A stretch of 64,000 nt of DNA from Chloroflexota bacterium (GCA_002721445.1 PBKN01000005.1:157689-221688); one strand, 5' to 3'. Shown: positions 27,405-36,864, counted from the stretch's first letter. Program-made: numbers and translations. The notes: a model not told the origin generated them from the sequence alone.

Positions 27405-28169
27405 TCAATTAGATCCTTGACCATATTTATCAAATATATCATCGGAAAAATCTGCATTAGAAAAAACTTTTTGAACATCTTCTAATTCTTCTAATCTATC
27501 TAAAAGCCTTAATGTTTGTAAAGCAGATTTATCATCCAAATAAATAGTATTAGTAGCTATCATATCTATCTCAGTTGAATTTATTTTAACATCAATTTCT
27601 TTTAACCTATTTATTATAGGTTCAATTTCAGACAACTCTGAATATATATTTAGTGTTGATTCATCTATGTTTTCCACATCATCAGCTCCCGCATCTATAG
27701 ATATAAGAGTAATCTCTTCTAATGAATCTTTTTCTTCTGTAACAGAAATAACTCCTTTTTGCTCAAATTGCCATGATACTGCACCAGACTGAGCTAAATT
27801 ACCTCCCATTTTTGTAAAAGTAGACCTAACATCTGAAACTGTTCTATTCTTGTTATCTGTTAAAGCATTTAAGAGTATTCCTACTCCTCCTGGTCCATAC
27901 CCTTCATAAGTGCATTCTATCATTTGATCTGATTCATCCGAATTACCTGTGCCTTTTTTTATAGCACGATCAATGTTCGCTGCAGGCATATTATTATCTT
28001 TTGCTCTTTGGACAGCAATTCTAAGCCTGAAATTCATTTCAGGGTCCCCACCTCCAACTTTTGAAGCAATTATTATCTCTTTAGCAAGCTTGGTAAATAA
28101 TTGACCTCTTCGAGCATCTGTTACTGCTTTCCCATGCTTTATAGTTGACCATTTAGAATGACCTGACAA
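27405..28169 (-). CDS. yebC: YebC/PmpR family protein
   Basis: 254 residues. Opens MSGHSKWSTIKHGKAVTDA, the nearly invariant family N-terminus, and continues with TKLAKEIIIASKVGGGDPE and GYGPGGVGILLNALTDNKNRT. YebC proteins bind DNA as regulators, and recent work links some of them to ribosome stalling. TTG at 28169 is the start, with AGGAG eight bases before. The yebC-ruvC-ruvA order is classical. Confidence 0.95.
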   Translation of the reverse strand: MSGHSKWSTIKHGKAVTDARRGQLFTKLAKEIIIASKVGGGDPEMNFRLRIAVQRAKDNNMPAANIDRAIKKGTGNSDESDQMIECTYEGYGPGGVGILLNALTDNKNRTVSDVRSTFTKMGGNLAQSGAVSWQFEQKGVISVTEEKDSLEEITLISIDAGADDVENIDESTLNIYSELSEIEPIINRLKEIDVKINSTEIDMIATNTIYLDDKSALQTLRLLDRLEELEDVQKVFSNADFSDDIFDKYGQGSN

Positions 28170-28193
28170 AATTACACTCCTAGAACTTAAATA

Positions 28194-28670
28194 TTAATCT
28201 ATTTTATCAAATTTTCTATTATAAAATAATAAAGCTTCACCTTTATTTACATATAACTCATCTACCTGACCAATAAATAAAGTATGATCTCCAGCCACAA
28301 ACTGATAAATAACATCGCAACTCATAGAAGCTAAACAATCTTCTAATAAGGGAGTGCCATTATTAGAAGATCTAAACAAATCTGACTTATCATTAGATTT
28401 ATCTTCTGTTGGAGATGCATAATAGCGAGCAATATTTTCCTGTGTGTCTTTTAGAATATTAATACCATATTTTTTAATTTTATCAATATATTTAAATGAA
28501 GTTGAAGTATTAGACATAGATATAACTACTAACATGGGATCTAGTGAAACTGACATTATTCCATTAGCTGCCATTCCATGAATATCTCCATCAGGGCTAA
28601 GTGAACTAATTATTGAAACACCAGTTGGAAATTTACTCCAAGCATTTTTAAATAATTCAGAGTCAATCAA
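28194..28670 (-). CDS. Flavin reductase-like domain protein
   Basis: 158 residues with the split-barrel FMN-binding fold: FPTGVSIISSLSPDGDIHGMAANGIMSVSLDPMLVVIS at the N-terminus (core GMAANGIMSVSLDP) and GDHTLFIGQVDEL at the C-terminus. Such proteins reduce FMN or FAD with NAD(P)H, usually for a partner monooxygenase. No monooxygenase gene is next to it. The TTG start at 28670 is preceded by GAGGT. The gene may share the transcript with yebC 24 bases downstream. Confidence 0.83.
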   Translation of the reverse strand: MIDSELFKNAWSKFPTGVSIISSLSPDGDIHGMAANGIMSVSLDPMLVVISMSNTSTSFKYIDKIKKYGINILKDTQENIARYYASPTEDKSNDKSDLFRSSNNGTPLLEDCLASMSCDVIYQFVAGDHTLFIGQVDELYVNKGEALLFYNRKFDKID

Positions 28671-28770
28671 AATTTACCTCAAAATGATATTATATATATA
28701 TAATAATACTATAACAAAAAAGATTATGCTTTAATCAAATATATATGAGTAAATTATCAAAATATGCAAT

Positions 28771-28799
28771 TTGACACTATTAACTTTCATCTTTAAAAT
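28771..28799 (+). promoter_or_regulatory. Promoter of the RAM-domain/acyl-CoA dehydrogenase operon
   Basis: TTGACA at 28771-28776, a 17-base spacer and TAAAAT at 28794-28799 (five of six). One of the best sigma-70-type matches in the window. The leader to the ATG at 28843 is about 37 bases and ends in GGAGGG. Confidence 0.72.
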
Positions 28800-28842
28800 C
28801 AGGATATAATTCAAATTGTAATTTTTTGGTATAGGAGGGAAA

Positions 28843-29082
28843 ATGGTTACAAGAGCTTATATTCTTATAGAAACCTCAGTTGGTAAAAACCGTGATGTTG
28901 GTTCTTCTTTACGAGAACTTCCAGGTATAGAAAAAGTAGATAATGTTACTGGTCCTTACGATATAATTGCTGTAGTTGAAGCTCCTGACCTAAATTCAAT
29001 AGGAGACTTGGTAACTAGCAGGATCCATGTAATACCAGGTATCGTCCGCACTGTTACTTGTTTATCAGTTGGAACTTCATAA
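28843..29082 (+). CDS. Stand-alone Lrp/AsnC ligand-binding (RAM) domain
   Basis: 79 residues that correspond only to the C-terminal effector-binding half of Lrp/AsnC regulators: RAYILIETSVGKNRDVGSSL, GIEKVDNVTGPYDIIAVVEA and PGIVRTVTCLSVG. There is no helix-turn-helix. Such free RAM domains form oligomers that bind small molecules, often amino acids. It leads the acyl-CoA dehydrogenase operon with a strong promoter and GGAGGG ribosome-binding site, 27 bases from the next gene. It may sense the operon's substrate or partner with a full-length Lrp encoded elsewhere. Confidence 0.88.
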   Translation: MVTRAYILIETSVGKNRDVGSSLRELPGIEKVDNVTGPYDIIAVVEAPDLNSIGDLVTSRIHVIPGIVRTVTCLSVGTS

Positions 29083-29109
29083 AAACCAAATCGCAACTAA
29101 GGAAAAATA

Positions 29110-30282
29110 ATGGATTTTAAATTTAGTAAAGAAGACGAGTTATTCAGGCAAGAAGTCGCTGATTTTGTAGAAAAAGAATTACCCTGGGATTGGCGCAAAG
29201 AAAAGATAGATTCAGAAGACCCTAAAGATAGACCAAAAGTAACAGAATTCAAAAAAAAATTAGCTAAAAAGGGCTGGCTAACTATGGCCTGGCCTAAAGA
29301 ATATGGGGGCCAAGCAGCACCACATATTCAACAGCTAATATTTAATGAAGAAATGGCATATAGAGGTATACCTGCAATAGATGCCGGTATAAGCCAAGTA
29401 GGCCCAATAATTATGCTTTTTGGGACCGATGAACAAAAAAAATATTTCTTACCTAAAATATCAAATGCTGAAATAGACTGGACGCAAGGTTATTCAGAGC
29501 CTGATGCCGGATCTGATTTAGCTGGATTACAAACTAGAGCAATTGAAGATGGTGATGATTTCTTAGTGACAGGATCAAAAATATGGAATGGAGCTCATTC
29601 TGGTGCTTCTTGGATGTTTATGCTTGTTCGCACTGACCCAGATGCACCAAAACATAGAGGAATAAGTTTCCTAGTATCTGAGATGAATTCAGAAGGAATA
29701 ACTGTTGAAAAAATTCCTATGATGTGGGATCACAGTCGAGCATTAATAACATTGGAAAATGTTAGGGTTCCTAAAAAAAACCTTATTGGAGAACTCAACA
29801 GAGGGTGGTATGTTGGAGCAGCATTATTAGATTTTGAAAGATCAGGGATATCATACGCCTCTAGTGCCTCAAAGCTCATTAAAGAATTAGTTAAATACTG
29901 CAAACAAACTCATCGAAATGGCAAGTTACTATCAGAAGACCCAATAATTAGAAATGAATTAGCAACTATGGCTGTAGAAATAGAAACTGCAAAAATGATG
30001 GCATATAGTGTTGCATGGATGCAAAGTAAATCAGATATCCCCAATAAAGAAGCCTCTATATCTAAAGCTTTTGGATCTGAAATGGTAGTAAGGCTAGTAA
30101 ACATTGGAATGAAAATATTAGGTAGTCACGGAGAATTAGAACCTGATTCAAAAATTGCACCTCTAAGAGGAGTTATTGAACAACTTTATATGTCTTCTCC
30201 AGCCTCAGCTACTGCTGCAGGATCATCTGAAATCCAAAGAAATATAATTGCAACGCGTGGATTAGGATTACCTAGAGGATAA
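29110..30282 (+). CDS. Acyl-CoA dehydrogenase, alpha-type subunit
   Basis: 390 residues, the standard ACAD length. FAD and substrate motifs are GYSEPDAGSDLAGLQTRA around residue 130 and the C-terminal GSSEIQRNIIATRGLGLPR. It catalyses alpha-beta dehydrogenation of an acyl-CoA. The following gene encodes a diverged ACAD, and the two together match the alpha2-beta2 type known from actinobacterial steroid and lipid breakdown. The acyl chain used is not known. It starts 27 bases after the RAM-domain gene. Confidence 0.92.
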   Translation: MDFKFSKEDELFRQEVADFVEKELPWDWRKEKIDSEDPKDRPKVTEFKKKLAKKGWLTMAWPKEYGGQAAPHIQQLIFNEEMAYRGIPAIDAGISQVGPIIMLFGTDEQKKYFLPKISNAEIDWTQGYSEPDAGSDLAGLQTRAIEDGDDFLVTGSKIWNGAHSGASWMFMLVRTDPDAPKHRGISFLVSEMNSEGITVEKIPMMWDHSRALITLENVRVPKKNLIGELNRGWYVGAALLDFERSGISYASSASKLIKELVKYCKQTHRNGKLLSEDPIIRNELATMAVEIETAKMMAYSVAWMQSKSDIPNKEASISKAFGSEMVVRLVNIGMKILGSHGELEPDSKIAPLRGVIEQLYMSSPASATAAGSSEIQRNIIATRGLGLPRG

Positions 30283-30316
30283 GTAATTAAATAAAATTAA
30301 GTTTAAGGAAATTTAT

Positions 30317-31441
30317 ATGGAATTAGGACTTAACGAAACTCAACAAATGTTAAAAAATAGTGCACGTGAATTCTTAGTAACTGAATGCCCTGACACATAT
30401 GTTAGAGCTATGGAAAATGACGAGTCAGGTTATGCAACAGAAATATGGGATAAAATAGCTGATCAAGGATGGATTGGATTAATGTTTCCAGAAACTTATG
30501 GAGGCTTTGGATTATCATTTCTAGACCTTACAATATTATTAGAAGAAATGGGTAGAGTAATGTTTCCTGGCCCGTTTTTTTCAACAGTAATTGGTGGAGG
30601 ATTAACATTATTAATTGCTGGAAATGAACAACAAAAACAAAATTTTATACCTAAATTATGTGAAGGTCAATTAATAATTTCATTAGCAGTCAATGAGTCT
30701 AATAGCTATTGGAATCAAGAAAGTATAAAGACTGTTTCAAAGAAATCTGGAGATAAATATATAATTAATGGATCAAAATCTTTTGTAGATAATGCACACA
30801 TTTCAGACTATATTATAATTGCAGCTAAAACAAGTGATTCTAATAATGACATCTCATTATTTATAGCACCATCAAAATCAGAAGGAATAAAACAAACCCT
30901 GCATAAAACAATTGGCTCAGACAAAAAATCTGAAATATCAATTTCCAACCTTGAACTCGACGAAGATTCACTAATAGGAGAGTTAAACCAAGGATGGACT
31001 TATATCAAAAAAATCCAAGAATTTGGAGCAGTAGGAAAATGCGCAGAAATGTCAGGTGGAAGCCAGGAAGTACTAGATATGACTGTAGAATATGCTAAGC
31101 AGCGTATACAATTTGGAAGACCAATTGGGAGCTTTCAAGCTATTCAACATCATTGTGCAAATATGGCAATAGATGTTGAAGGAATTAAATACTTGACTCA
31201 TCAAGCATCTTGGAAAATATCTGAAGGATTAGATTCTAAGAGAGAAATAGCAATTGCAAAAGCCTGGTCGAGCGACGCATATCAGCGCATCTGTGCCTTA
31301 GGGCAGGTATGCCACGGTGCCATAGGATATACAAAGGAACATAATATGCAGATGTATACAAGACGTGCAAAATCAGCAGAACTTGCTTATGGAGACTCAC
31401 AATATCATCTGCAAAATATAGAAAATATAATTGGATTTTAA
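30317..31441 (+). CDS. Acyl-CoA dehydrogenase, beta-type subunit
   Basis: 374 residues. The N-terminal and middle domains are ACAD-like (MFPETYGGFGLSFLDL, YAKQRIQFGRPIGSFQAIQH), but the C-terminal signature of the neighbour is replaced by CHGAIGYTKEHNMQMYTRRA, a hallmark of the beta subunit in heterotetrameric FadE pairs. The EPDAGSD loop is also lost, in favour of AVNESNSYWNQES. So it probably depends on the alpha subunit for activity. AAGGAAAT precedes the ATG. Sixteen bases separate it from the hydratase gene. Confidence 0.88.
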   Translation: MELGLNETQQMLKNSAREFLVTECPDTYVRAMENDESGYATEIWDKIADQGWIGLMFPETYGGFGLSFLDLTILLEEMGRVMFPGPFFSTVIGGGLTLLIAGNEQQKQNFIPKLCEGQLIISLAVNESNSYWNQESIKTVSKKSGDKYIINGSKSFVDNAHISDYIIIAAKTSDSNNDISLFIAPSKSEGIKQTLHKTIGSDKKSEISISNLELDEDSLIGELNQGWTYIKKIQEFGAVGKCAEMSGGSQEVLDMTVEYAKQRIQFGRPIGSFQAIQHHCANMAIDVEGIKYLTHQASWKISEGLDSKREIAIAKAWSSDAYQRICALGQVCHGAIGYTKEHNMQMYTRRAKSAELAYGDSQYHLQNIENIIGF

Positions 31442-31457
31442 TATCTAATTCTGAAAT

Positions 31458-32249
31458 ATGTCTACAAAAAACATAAAACTTTCGATTGAAAATAATATAG
31501 CTACTATTTATTTTAATCGCCCAGACCAGCATAACGTCATTAACTATGATGGCTGGTTAAAGCTAAAAAATACAGTAGAAAAAATTCAAATAAATAAAGA
31601 TATTAAAGTATTAATATTACGTGGAGAAGGAAATAAGTCATTCTCTGCAGGAGCAGACATAAAAGAATTTTCTTTATCTAGAAACAATTCAAATCAAGCC
31701 AAAAAATATTCTAAAGCTTTTGACGGATCAATGGATGCTATTGAAAAATTACAAATTCCCACAATATCAATGATTCAAGGTTTTTGTATTGGCGGCGGTT
31801 GTGAATTGTCAACCGCAACAGATATAAGAATTGCTACTGAGAACAGTAAATTTGGTGTTCCTGTAGCTAAACTAGGAATTTCGATAGGATATCGTGAAAT
31901 GAGAAGGTTAATAAATTTAATTGGTCCAGGAAACACTTCATACATATTATTGAGTGGAAAAATATTAGATGCTAAAGAAGCACTAAATATGGGATTAATA
32001 ACACTTATAAAAAATTCATCGGAAATAGAACAGTTTACATATAATTTAGCTAAAAATATATCTGAATTAGCGCCATTATCTCATATACAGCATAAAGAAA
32101 TTTTAAAAAAAGTATTAAAAGATCCAAGTTTAGAAAATTTAACAGATAATGAAAGAAATTTCCCTTTTGAAATATTTGACAGTCATGATTTTAATATTGG
32201 AAGAAAAGCCTTTATCAACAAAAAGGCCCCTAAATTTAAAGGTAATTAG
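31458..32249 (+). CDS. Enoyl-CoA hydratase/isomerase family protein
   Basis: 263 residues of the crotonase fold. The oxyanion-hole segments are SAGADIKEF (63-71) and FCIGGGCELS. Of the two Glu residues needed for classical hydration, the first is present (Glu116 in CELS). The second, twenty residues later, is replaced by Val136 in FGVPVAKLG. The enzyme is thus more likely an isomerase, dehydratase or other crotonase member than a standard hydratase. Last gene of the operon beginning at the RAM-domain gene; converges on the aminotransferase with five bases between stops. Confidence 0.87.
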   Translation: MSTKNIKLSIENNIATIYFNRPDQHNVINYDGWLKLKNTVEKIQINKDIKVLILRGEGNKSFSAGADIKEFSLSRNNSNQAKKYSKAFDGSMDAIEKLQIPTISMIQGFCIGGGCELSTATDIRIATENSKFGVPVAKLGISIGYREMRRLINLIGPGNTSYILLSGKILDAKEALNMGLITLIKNSSEIEQFTYNLAKNISELAPLSHIQHKEILKKVLKDPSLENLTDNERNFPFEIFDSHDFNIGRKAFINKKAPKFKGN

Positions 32250-32254
32250 TATTT

Positions 32255-33586
32255 TTACTTAATCCGAACTAATACCTCTCTAGTAAGTCTTACAAAATTA
32301 TCAATATCATTTTCTTCAGTTAAAACATTTAGTGCTCCAGCAGTTTGACCTTGCAATAAAACCCCCTCATTTAACAAACCAGTAAAAAGCATTCTCCTCA
32401 TTAATTTATCAGATTCAAATGTAGATCTGTAATCTTTAATAGGTTCATTACGAAAATGTATTCCAAATAATGAACCTATACCAGATATTATTACTGGTAT
32501 TTCTAGTTCAGAAAAAACTGCTCTTAATTTTTGTCTTAATGTTTCACCTAAATTATTTAAACTATTATAAGTATCTGGAGTTAAATGTTTCATTGTTTCT
32601 AGCCCAGCTACTAATGTCATAGGATTTCCATTGAAAGTACCGGAGTGTGGAATGACAGCTTTCCCTTCTGACTGGTCATATAATGACATTATTTCCTCTC
32701 TTCCTCCAAATGCGCCTACAGGTAATCCCCCTCCAATTATCTTACCCATAGCTGTTAAATCAGGTATTACTCCAAAATGCTGCTGAGCTCCTCCTGAAGA
32801 AATTCTTAAACTCTGTACTTCATCAAATACTAATAATATTCCTAATTCTTCAGTTATGTTCCGAATACCTGTTAAAAAATCTAAATCTAATGGTGTATAA
32901 CCAAAAGAAGAAATTACTGGCTCCATAATTACACATGCTAAACTGTCTTTATATTCTCTAAGCTTACTCTCACATACATCCAAATTATTGAAAGGAAGGA
33001 TGACTACATCATTCAATATTCCTTCTGGCTGACCTATGTAACCACGCACAGGATCAATATCATCAGTAAGATCATTTACGGCAGGATTAACACTTATTGC
33101 AACAGACTCATGAGCCCCATGATACCCTCCTTCAAATTTAGCTATTTTATTTTTTTTTGTAAAAGCTCTTGCTGCCCTAATAGCTAAAAGAGTAGCTTCA
33201 GTACCAGAGTTAGTAAATCTTACAGTATCTAAAGAAGGAATCCTTTCACAAAGTACTTCAGATAGATTTATCAAATCCTCTACTGGACCACTGAAAGCAG
33301 TCCCTTTACTTGCTTGGTATTTTAACCTTTCTACTATCCCTGGATGAGAATGTCCTAAAATTAAACTTGTAGCATTAATAACAAAATCTAAATACTCATT
33401 TCCATCTACATCATATATATAATGTCCTTTTCCATAATCTATAAATATTGGATAAGGATCAAAGTATTGTGCTTCTCTTGTGCTTCCACCAGGTAAATAT
33501 TTTGAAGCTTTTTCTTGTAATATTCTGGATTTTTTAGTATTTGATAAATACCTATCAATTTCTATATTTAATTTATTGGATTCCAT
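32255..33586 (-). CDS. Class III aminotransferase, glutamate-1-semialdehyde aminomutase-like
   Basis: 443 residues, PLP fold type I. Lys282 in AMGKIIGGGLPVGA is the Schiff-base residue and Asp255 in VFDEVQ contacts the pyridine nitrogen. GHSHPGIVERL, SGTEATLLAIRAARA and GTFNGNPMTLVAG follow the HemL/GSA aminomutase pattern. However, the N-terminus (LPGGSTREAQYFDPYP) diverges from true HemL, where the segment reads PGGVNSPVRAF. It may therefore be a transaminase or aminomutase with another substrate. AGGAGAC lies five bases before ATG. LarE is upstream on the same strand. Confidence 0.82.
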   Translation of the reverse strand: MESNKLNIEIDRYLSNTKKSRILQEKASKYLPGGSTREAQYFDPYPIFIDYGKGHYIYDVDGNEYLDFVINATSLILGHSHPGIVERLKYQASKGTAFSGPVEDLINLSEVLCERIPSLDTVRFTNSGTEATLLAIRAARAFTKKNKIAKFEGGYHGAHESVAISVNPAVNDLTDDIDPVRGYIGQPEGILNDVVILPFNNLDVCESKLREYKDSLACVIMEPVISSFGYTPLDLDFLTGIRNITEELGILLVFDEVQSLRISSGGAQQHFGVIPDLTAMGKIIGGGLPVGAFGGREEIMSLYDQSEGKAVIPHSGTFNGNPMTLVAGLETMKHLTPDTYNSLNNLGETLRQKLRAVFSELEIPVIISGIGSLFGIHFRNEPIKDYRSTFESDKLMRRMLFTGLLNEGVLLQGQTAGALNVLTEENDIDNFVRLTREVLVRIK

Positions 33587-33619
33587 AAAAGTCTCCTGTA
33601 TATAATAAAACTTGATTAA

Positions 33620-34477
33620 TTACGAACCACTTTTTTTAGATAAATTTAAAACATCATTTAAACTACCTGACCTGAAACCATCCAAGTCAATAGTAACATA
33701 TAAATAACCTAAAGACTTTAAATAATCATTAATTTTTTTTCTACAATTCTCATCAAATAAATTACTGAACTCTTTTTGAGTGATTTCAATTCTCGCTATT
33801 TTATCATGATGTCTTACTCTAACTTGATTGAACCCTTGTTGATGTAAATACTCTTCAGCTTTTTCAATTTGATTCAAAGAATTTACTGAAACTTTAGTCC
33901 CATATGGAATACGAGAAGATAAACAAGCTTGAGCTGGTTTATCCCAAGTAGGCAAACCAATTAATTTTGACAAATCACGTATTTCTTTTTTAGTTAGAGA
34001 CACCTCAGCTAAAGGGCTATATACAGTATGGTCTTTAGCTGCAATTAATCCAGGTCTGTGATCTCCTAAATCATCAAAATTTGTACCATTAACAATAAAT
34101 TTAAAACCTTTATTGAGTAATATAGACTTTAAATGCACATATAATTCGTCTTTACAAAAATAGCATCTATTTGAATTATTCTTAATATAATCTTCACGCA
34201 TTAATTCTTGAGTCTTTATCACAGTATATGGAATTTTAAACTTTTTTACATGTTCTATAGCATAGTCTAATTCAGACTTGGGTAAACTTGGAGAATCAGC
34301 AATTACAGCTACCATATTATTTCCTAATGCATAATTAGATATTACAGCTAAAAAAGTACTATCAACTCCACCAGAATAGGCTAAAACCAATGAATTCATT
34401 TCAGAGATTTTTTTTACCAATAAATTTAATTTCTTATGTTTCTTTAAATTAGTTTGTATAATAAGGTTGTGGTTCAC
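33620..34477 (-). CDS. larE: LarE-type ATP-dependent sacrificial sulfur transferase
   Basis: LarE sulfurises the nickel-pincer precursor used by lactate racemase and related enzymes. PP-loop SGGVDS is at residues 35-40. Three Cys occur at the sulfur site: Cys105 and Cys108 in RCYFCK and Cys185 in ACLSSR. This is the three-Cys type reported to bind a [4Fe-4S] cluster rather than the single-Cys type that destroys itself. I place the start at GTG (34477), six bases after GGAG. The frame is open further up to a TTG at 34561, but those 28 residues are unlike LarE. No larB, larC or larA is in the window. Confidence 0.88.
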   Translation of the reverse strand: MNHNLIIQTNLKKHKKLNLLVKKISEMNSLVLAYSGGVDSTFLAVISNYALGNNMVAVIADSPSLPKSELDYAIEHVKKFKIPYTVIKTQELMREDYIKNNSNRCYFCKDELYVHLKSILLNKGFKFIVNGTNFDDLGDHRPGLIAAKDHTVYSPLAEVSLTKKEIRDLSKLIGLPTWDKPAQACLSSRIPYGTKVSVNSLNQIEKAEEYLHQQGFNQVRVRHHDKIARIEITQKEFSNLFDENCRKKINDYLKSLGYLYVTIDLDGFRSGSLNDVLNLSKKSGS

Positions 34478-34665
34478 AACATGCTCCAGATAATCATATA
34501 AAACGGAAAAGGTCAGGGCAGATATATTGTTGAGATTAGCATTAAGAAAAAATATTGTCAATTATAAATCAATATTGCTTTTTTTACTAATATTGATATA
34601 TTTTTAAACTAAATAATTTAATTTACAATTCTATAGAATTAAAATATTAATTGACAAGGAAAAAA

Positions 34666-35499
34666 ATGGAAATTTTACCAAATATATATCAAATAAAAAC
34701 AGGTGGAGAGAACATTCCAGGACTTTATGCTCCTAACGTATTTTTTATACTTGGAACTGAAAAAGCAGTATTTATCGATACAGCTTATGGACAAAACGAT
34801 GAAATTAATTCATATATAAAATTATGGGAAGAAAAGCTAAAACCTGAAGTATCTGCGATTATTCTTACACATAGACATGATGACCATATAGGCGGAGCTT
34901 TAAAATTAAATAAAGCTACAAATGGGCCATTAATTTGCGGAGAACAAGAAATTCCATATATATCTAAATCTTTAACTGGCATTAGATCACTTACTGGAGC
35001 CAAAGATGGAGATAAATTCAATTTAGGAAACTTAACTTTAGAAATAATTGAAACTCCTGGGCATACATCTGGGAGTATATGTATCTTCTTACATGAACAA
35101 AAAATACTTTTTACTGGCGACACAGTTCTAGGTGGAACTACTACGGCTATTAGCCCAGGGCAAGGGAGCATGGCAGATTATATTGATTCCCTAAATAAGC
35201 TTATTGAATATAATTCATTATACATTTGCCCAGGTCATGGAAACCTAATTAATGATCCACAAAAAAAACTAAAAAACATTATAAAACAAAGAATTAATCG
35301 GGAAGACCAAATTATTAAAGTTTTAGAAAAAGGAAGTGCTTCTGCTGAAGATATGTTTTTACAGATGTATAAAAGACTAGATGAAAGATTACATCAATCC
35401 GCGATAGGACAAATAAAGTCCCACTTGATAAAATTGAAAAATGAAGGAAAAATATCTACTACAAATGATGTAGATTATTCAATCGAAAGGAAATCATGA
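34666..35499 (+). CDS. MBL-fold metallo-hydrolase
   Basis: 277 residues with the zinc motif HRHDDH: His69, His71, Asp73 and His74. GHTSGSICIF and LFTGDTVLGG supply the further metal ligands, and CPGHG is near residue 190. A winged-helix-like tail (ASAEDMFLQMYKRL, HLIKLKNEGKIS) follows, as in the LACTB2/glyoxalase II-like branch. The substrate is not defined. I chose ATG at 34666 since AAGGA stands five bases before; an upstream TTG at 34651 adds only MTRKK. Its stop overlaps lysA by ATGA. Confidence 0.85.
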   Translation: MEILPNIYQIKTGGENIPGLYAPNVFFILGTEKAVFIDTAYGQNDEINSYIKLWEEKLKPEVSAIILTHRHDDHIGGALKLNKATNGPLICGEQEIPYISKSLTGIRSLTGAKDGDKFNLGNLTLEIIETPGHTSGSICIFLHEQKILFTGDTVLGGTTTAISPGQGSMADYIDSLNKLIEYNSLYICPGHGNLINDPQKKLKNIIKQRINREDQIIKVLEKGSASAEDMFLQMYKRLDERLHQSAIGQIKSHLIKLKNEGKISTTNDVDYSIERKS

Positions 35500-36815
35500 A
35501 TAAAGAACAATTTCAGTTATTCCCAATAAAAACTGATATAAATAAACTAGACCACCTGTCAATAGGAGGATGTGACACAAATGAACTTGTTAAGGAATTT
35601 GGAACTCCTTTATATATTTATGACGAATTTACTCTAACTGAAATGTGCAAAAATTTTTCAAAAGAATTTAAGTCAAGATATCCAAACACTGAAATTGTAT
35701 ATGCCTCTAAAGCTTTTTCAAACTTATCTATATTTAAAATATTAGAGCATCAAGGTTTAGGTTTAGATGTTGTTTCAGGAGGAGAACTTGCATTAGCTGA
35801 ATCGATAAATTTCCCAAATAAAAAAATATACTTCCATGGAAATAACAAAACTAGAAAAGAACTTAAACAAGCGCTAATATATCAAGTAGGAAAAATAGTC
35901 GTAGATAATTTTTATGAATTAAATCTACTAAATGAGCTAGCTAAAGACTTAAAGATTACTCAAGACATTACTCTAAGGCTATCTCCAGGAATTGATCCTC
36001 ATACTCATACTTATACAACTACAGGGACATTAGATAGTAAATTTGGCTTTTCTCTTGAAACTGGAGATGCTGCTAAAGCATTTGATACTGCTAACCGTAT
36101 GTCTAACTTACAACTTACTGGGATCCATTTTCACTTAGGATCTCCTATTTTTGAGCTAGAACCATATGCGGTGGCAATTGATAAGGTACTAGAATTTATA
36201 TCTAAATTGGAATTAGACAATCAAAAACAAAATTTACTAGAATTTAGTCCAGGTGGTGGTTTTGCAATAGGGTATATTGAAAAAGAACTCCCGCCTCCAA
36301 TAAGTAGCTATGCTGAAACAATAACTAAAACTTTAAAAGATGGATGTTCAAAATATGGATTAGCTCAACCTAAACTAGTTATAGAACCAGGAAGATCAAT
36401 AATTGGCAGGGCTGGAATAGCTTTATATAAAACAGGCTCAATTAAAGTCATTCCCAATGTACGTAAATATATATCTGTTGATGGAGGCATGGGTGATAAT
36501 ATTAGACCTGCATTATATGATTCCAAATACCATGCAGTCGTCGCAAACAGAATGTCAGATACACGAAAAGATATTATAACTATTGCTGGGAAATTTTGTG
36601 AATCCGGCGACATCCTTGTCAAAGACATAAATATGCCAATAATTAATCCGGAAGATATTATAGCTATACCTGCATCAGGAGCTTATAATTCAGCTATGTC
36701 AAGCAATTATAATATGAATCCCAGGCCACCAATATTATTAGTTAATGAAGGAAAGGCTAAATTGATTCGTAGAGGAGAAACTTATAAGGACTTAATTCAG
36801 TATGATATTGTATAG
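35496..36815 (+). CDS. lysA: Diaminopimelate decarboxylase
   Basis: Converts meso-diaminopimelate to lysine, the last step of the pathway, in the cytosol. 439 residues, PLP fold type III. Lys72 in VYASKAF is the Schiff-base residue. GIHFHLGSP, FSPGGGFAIGY, EPGRSIIGRAG and the CESGDILVKD loop (catalytic Cys) follow in the proper order. The ATG shares the ATGA of the metallo-hydrolase stop, so translation is coupled to that gene; AAAGGA lies just upstream. A rhomboid protease gene follows after 49 bases. Confidence 0.94.
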   Translation: MNKEQFQLFPIKTDINKLDHLSIGGCDTNELVKEFGTPLYIYDEFTLTEMCKNFSKEFKSRYPNTEIVYASKAFSNLSIFKILEHQGLGLDVVSGGELALAESINFPNKKIYFHGNNKTRKELKQALIYQVGKIVVDNFYELNLLNELAKDLKITQDITLRLSPGIDPHTHTYTTTGTLDSKFGFSLETGDAAKAFDTANRMSNLQLTGIHFHLGSPIFELEPYAVAIDKVLEFISKLELDNQKQNLLEFSPGGGFAIGYIEKELPPPISSYAETITKTLKDGCSKYGLAQPKLVIEPGRSIIGRAGIALYKTGSIKVIPNVRKYISVDGGMGDNIRPALYDSKYHAVVANRMSDTRKDIITIAGKFCESGDILVKDINMPIINPEDIIAIPASGAYNSAMSSNYNMNPRPPILLVNEGKAKLIRRGETYKDLIQYDIV

Positions 36816-36864
36816 TTATATTTCTATTACTTACAATTATCTTACAAATTGACATAAAAATAAT

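Noticed and set aside
33620-34561. Longer LarE starting at 34561
   Set aside because: The extra 28 residues have no LarE similarity and no ribosome-binding site, whereas GTG at 34477 has GGAG at the right distance.
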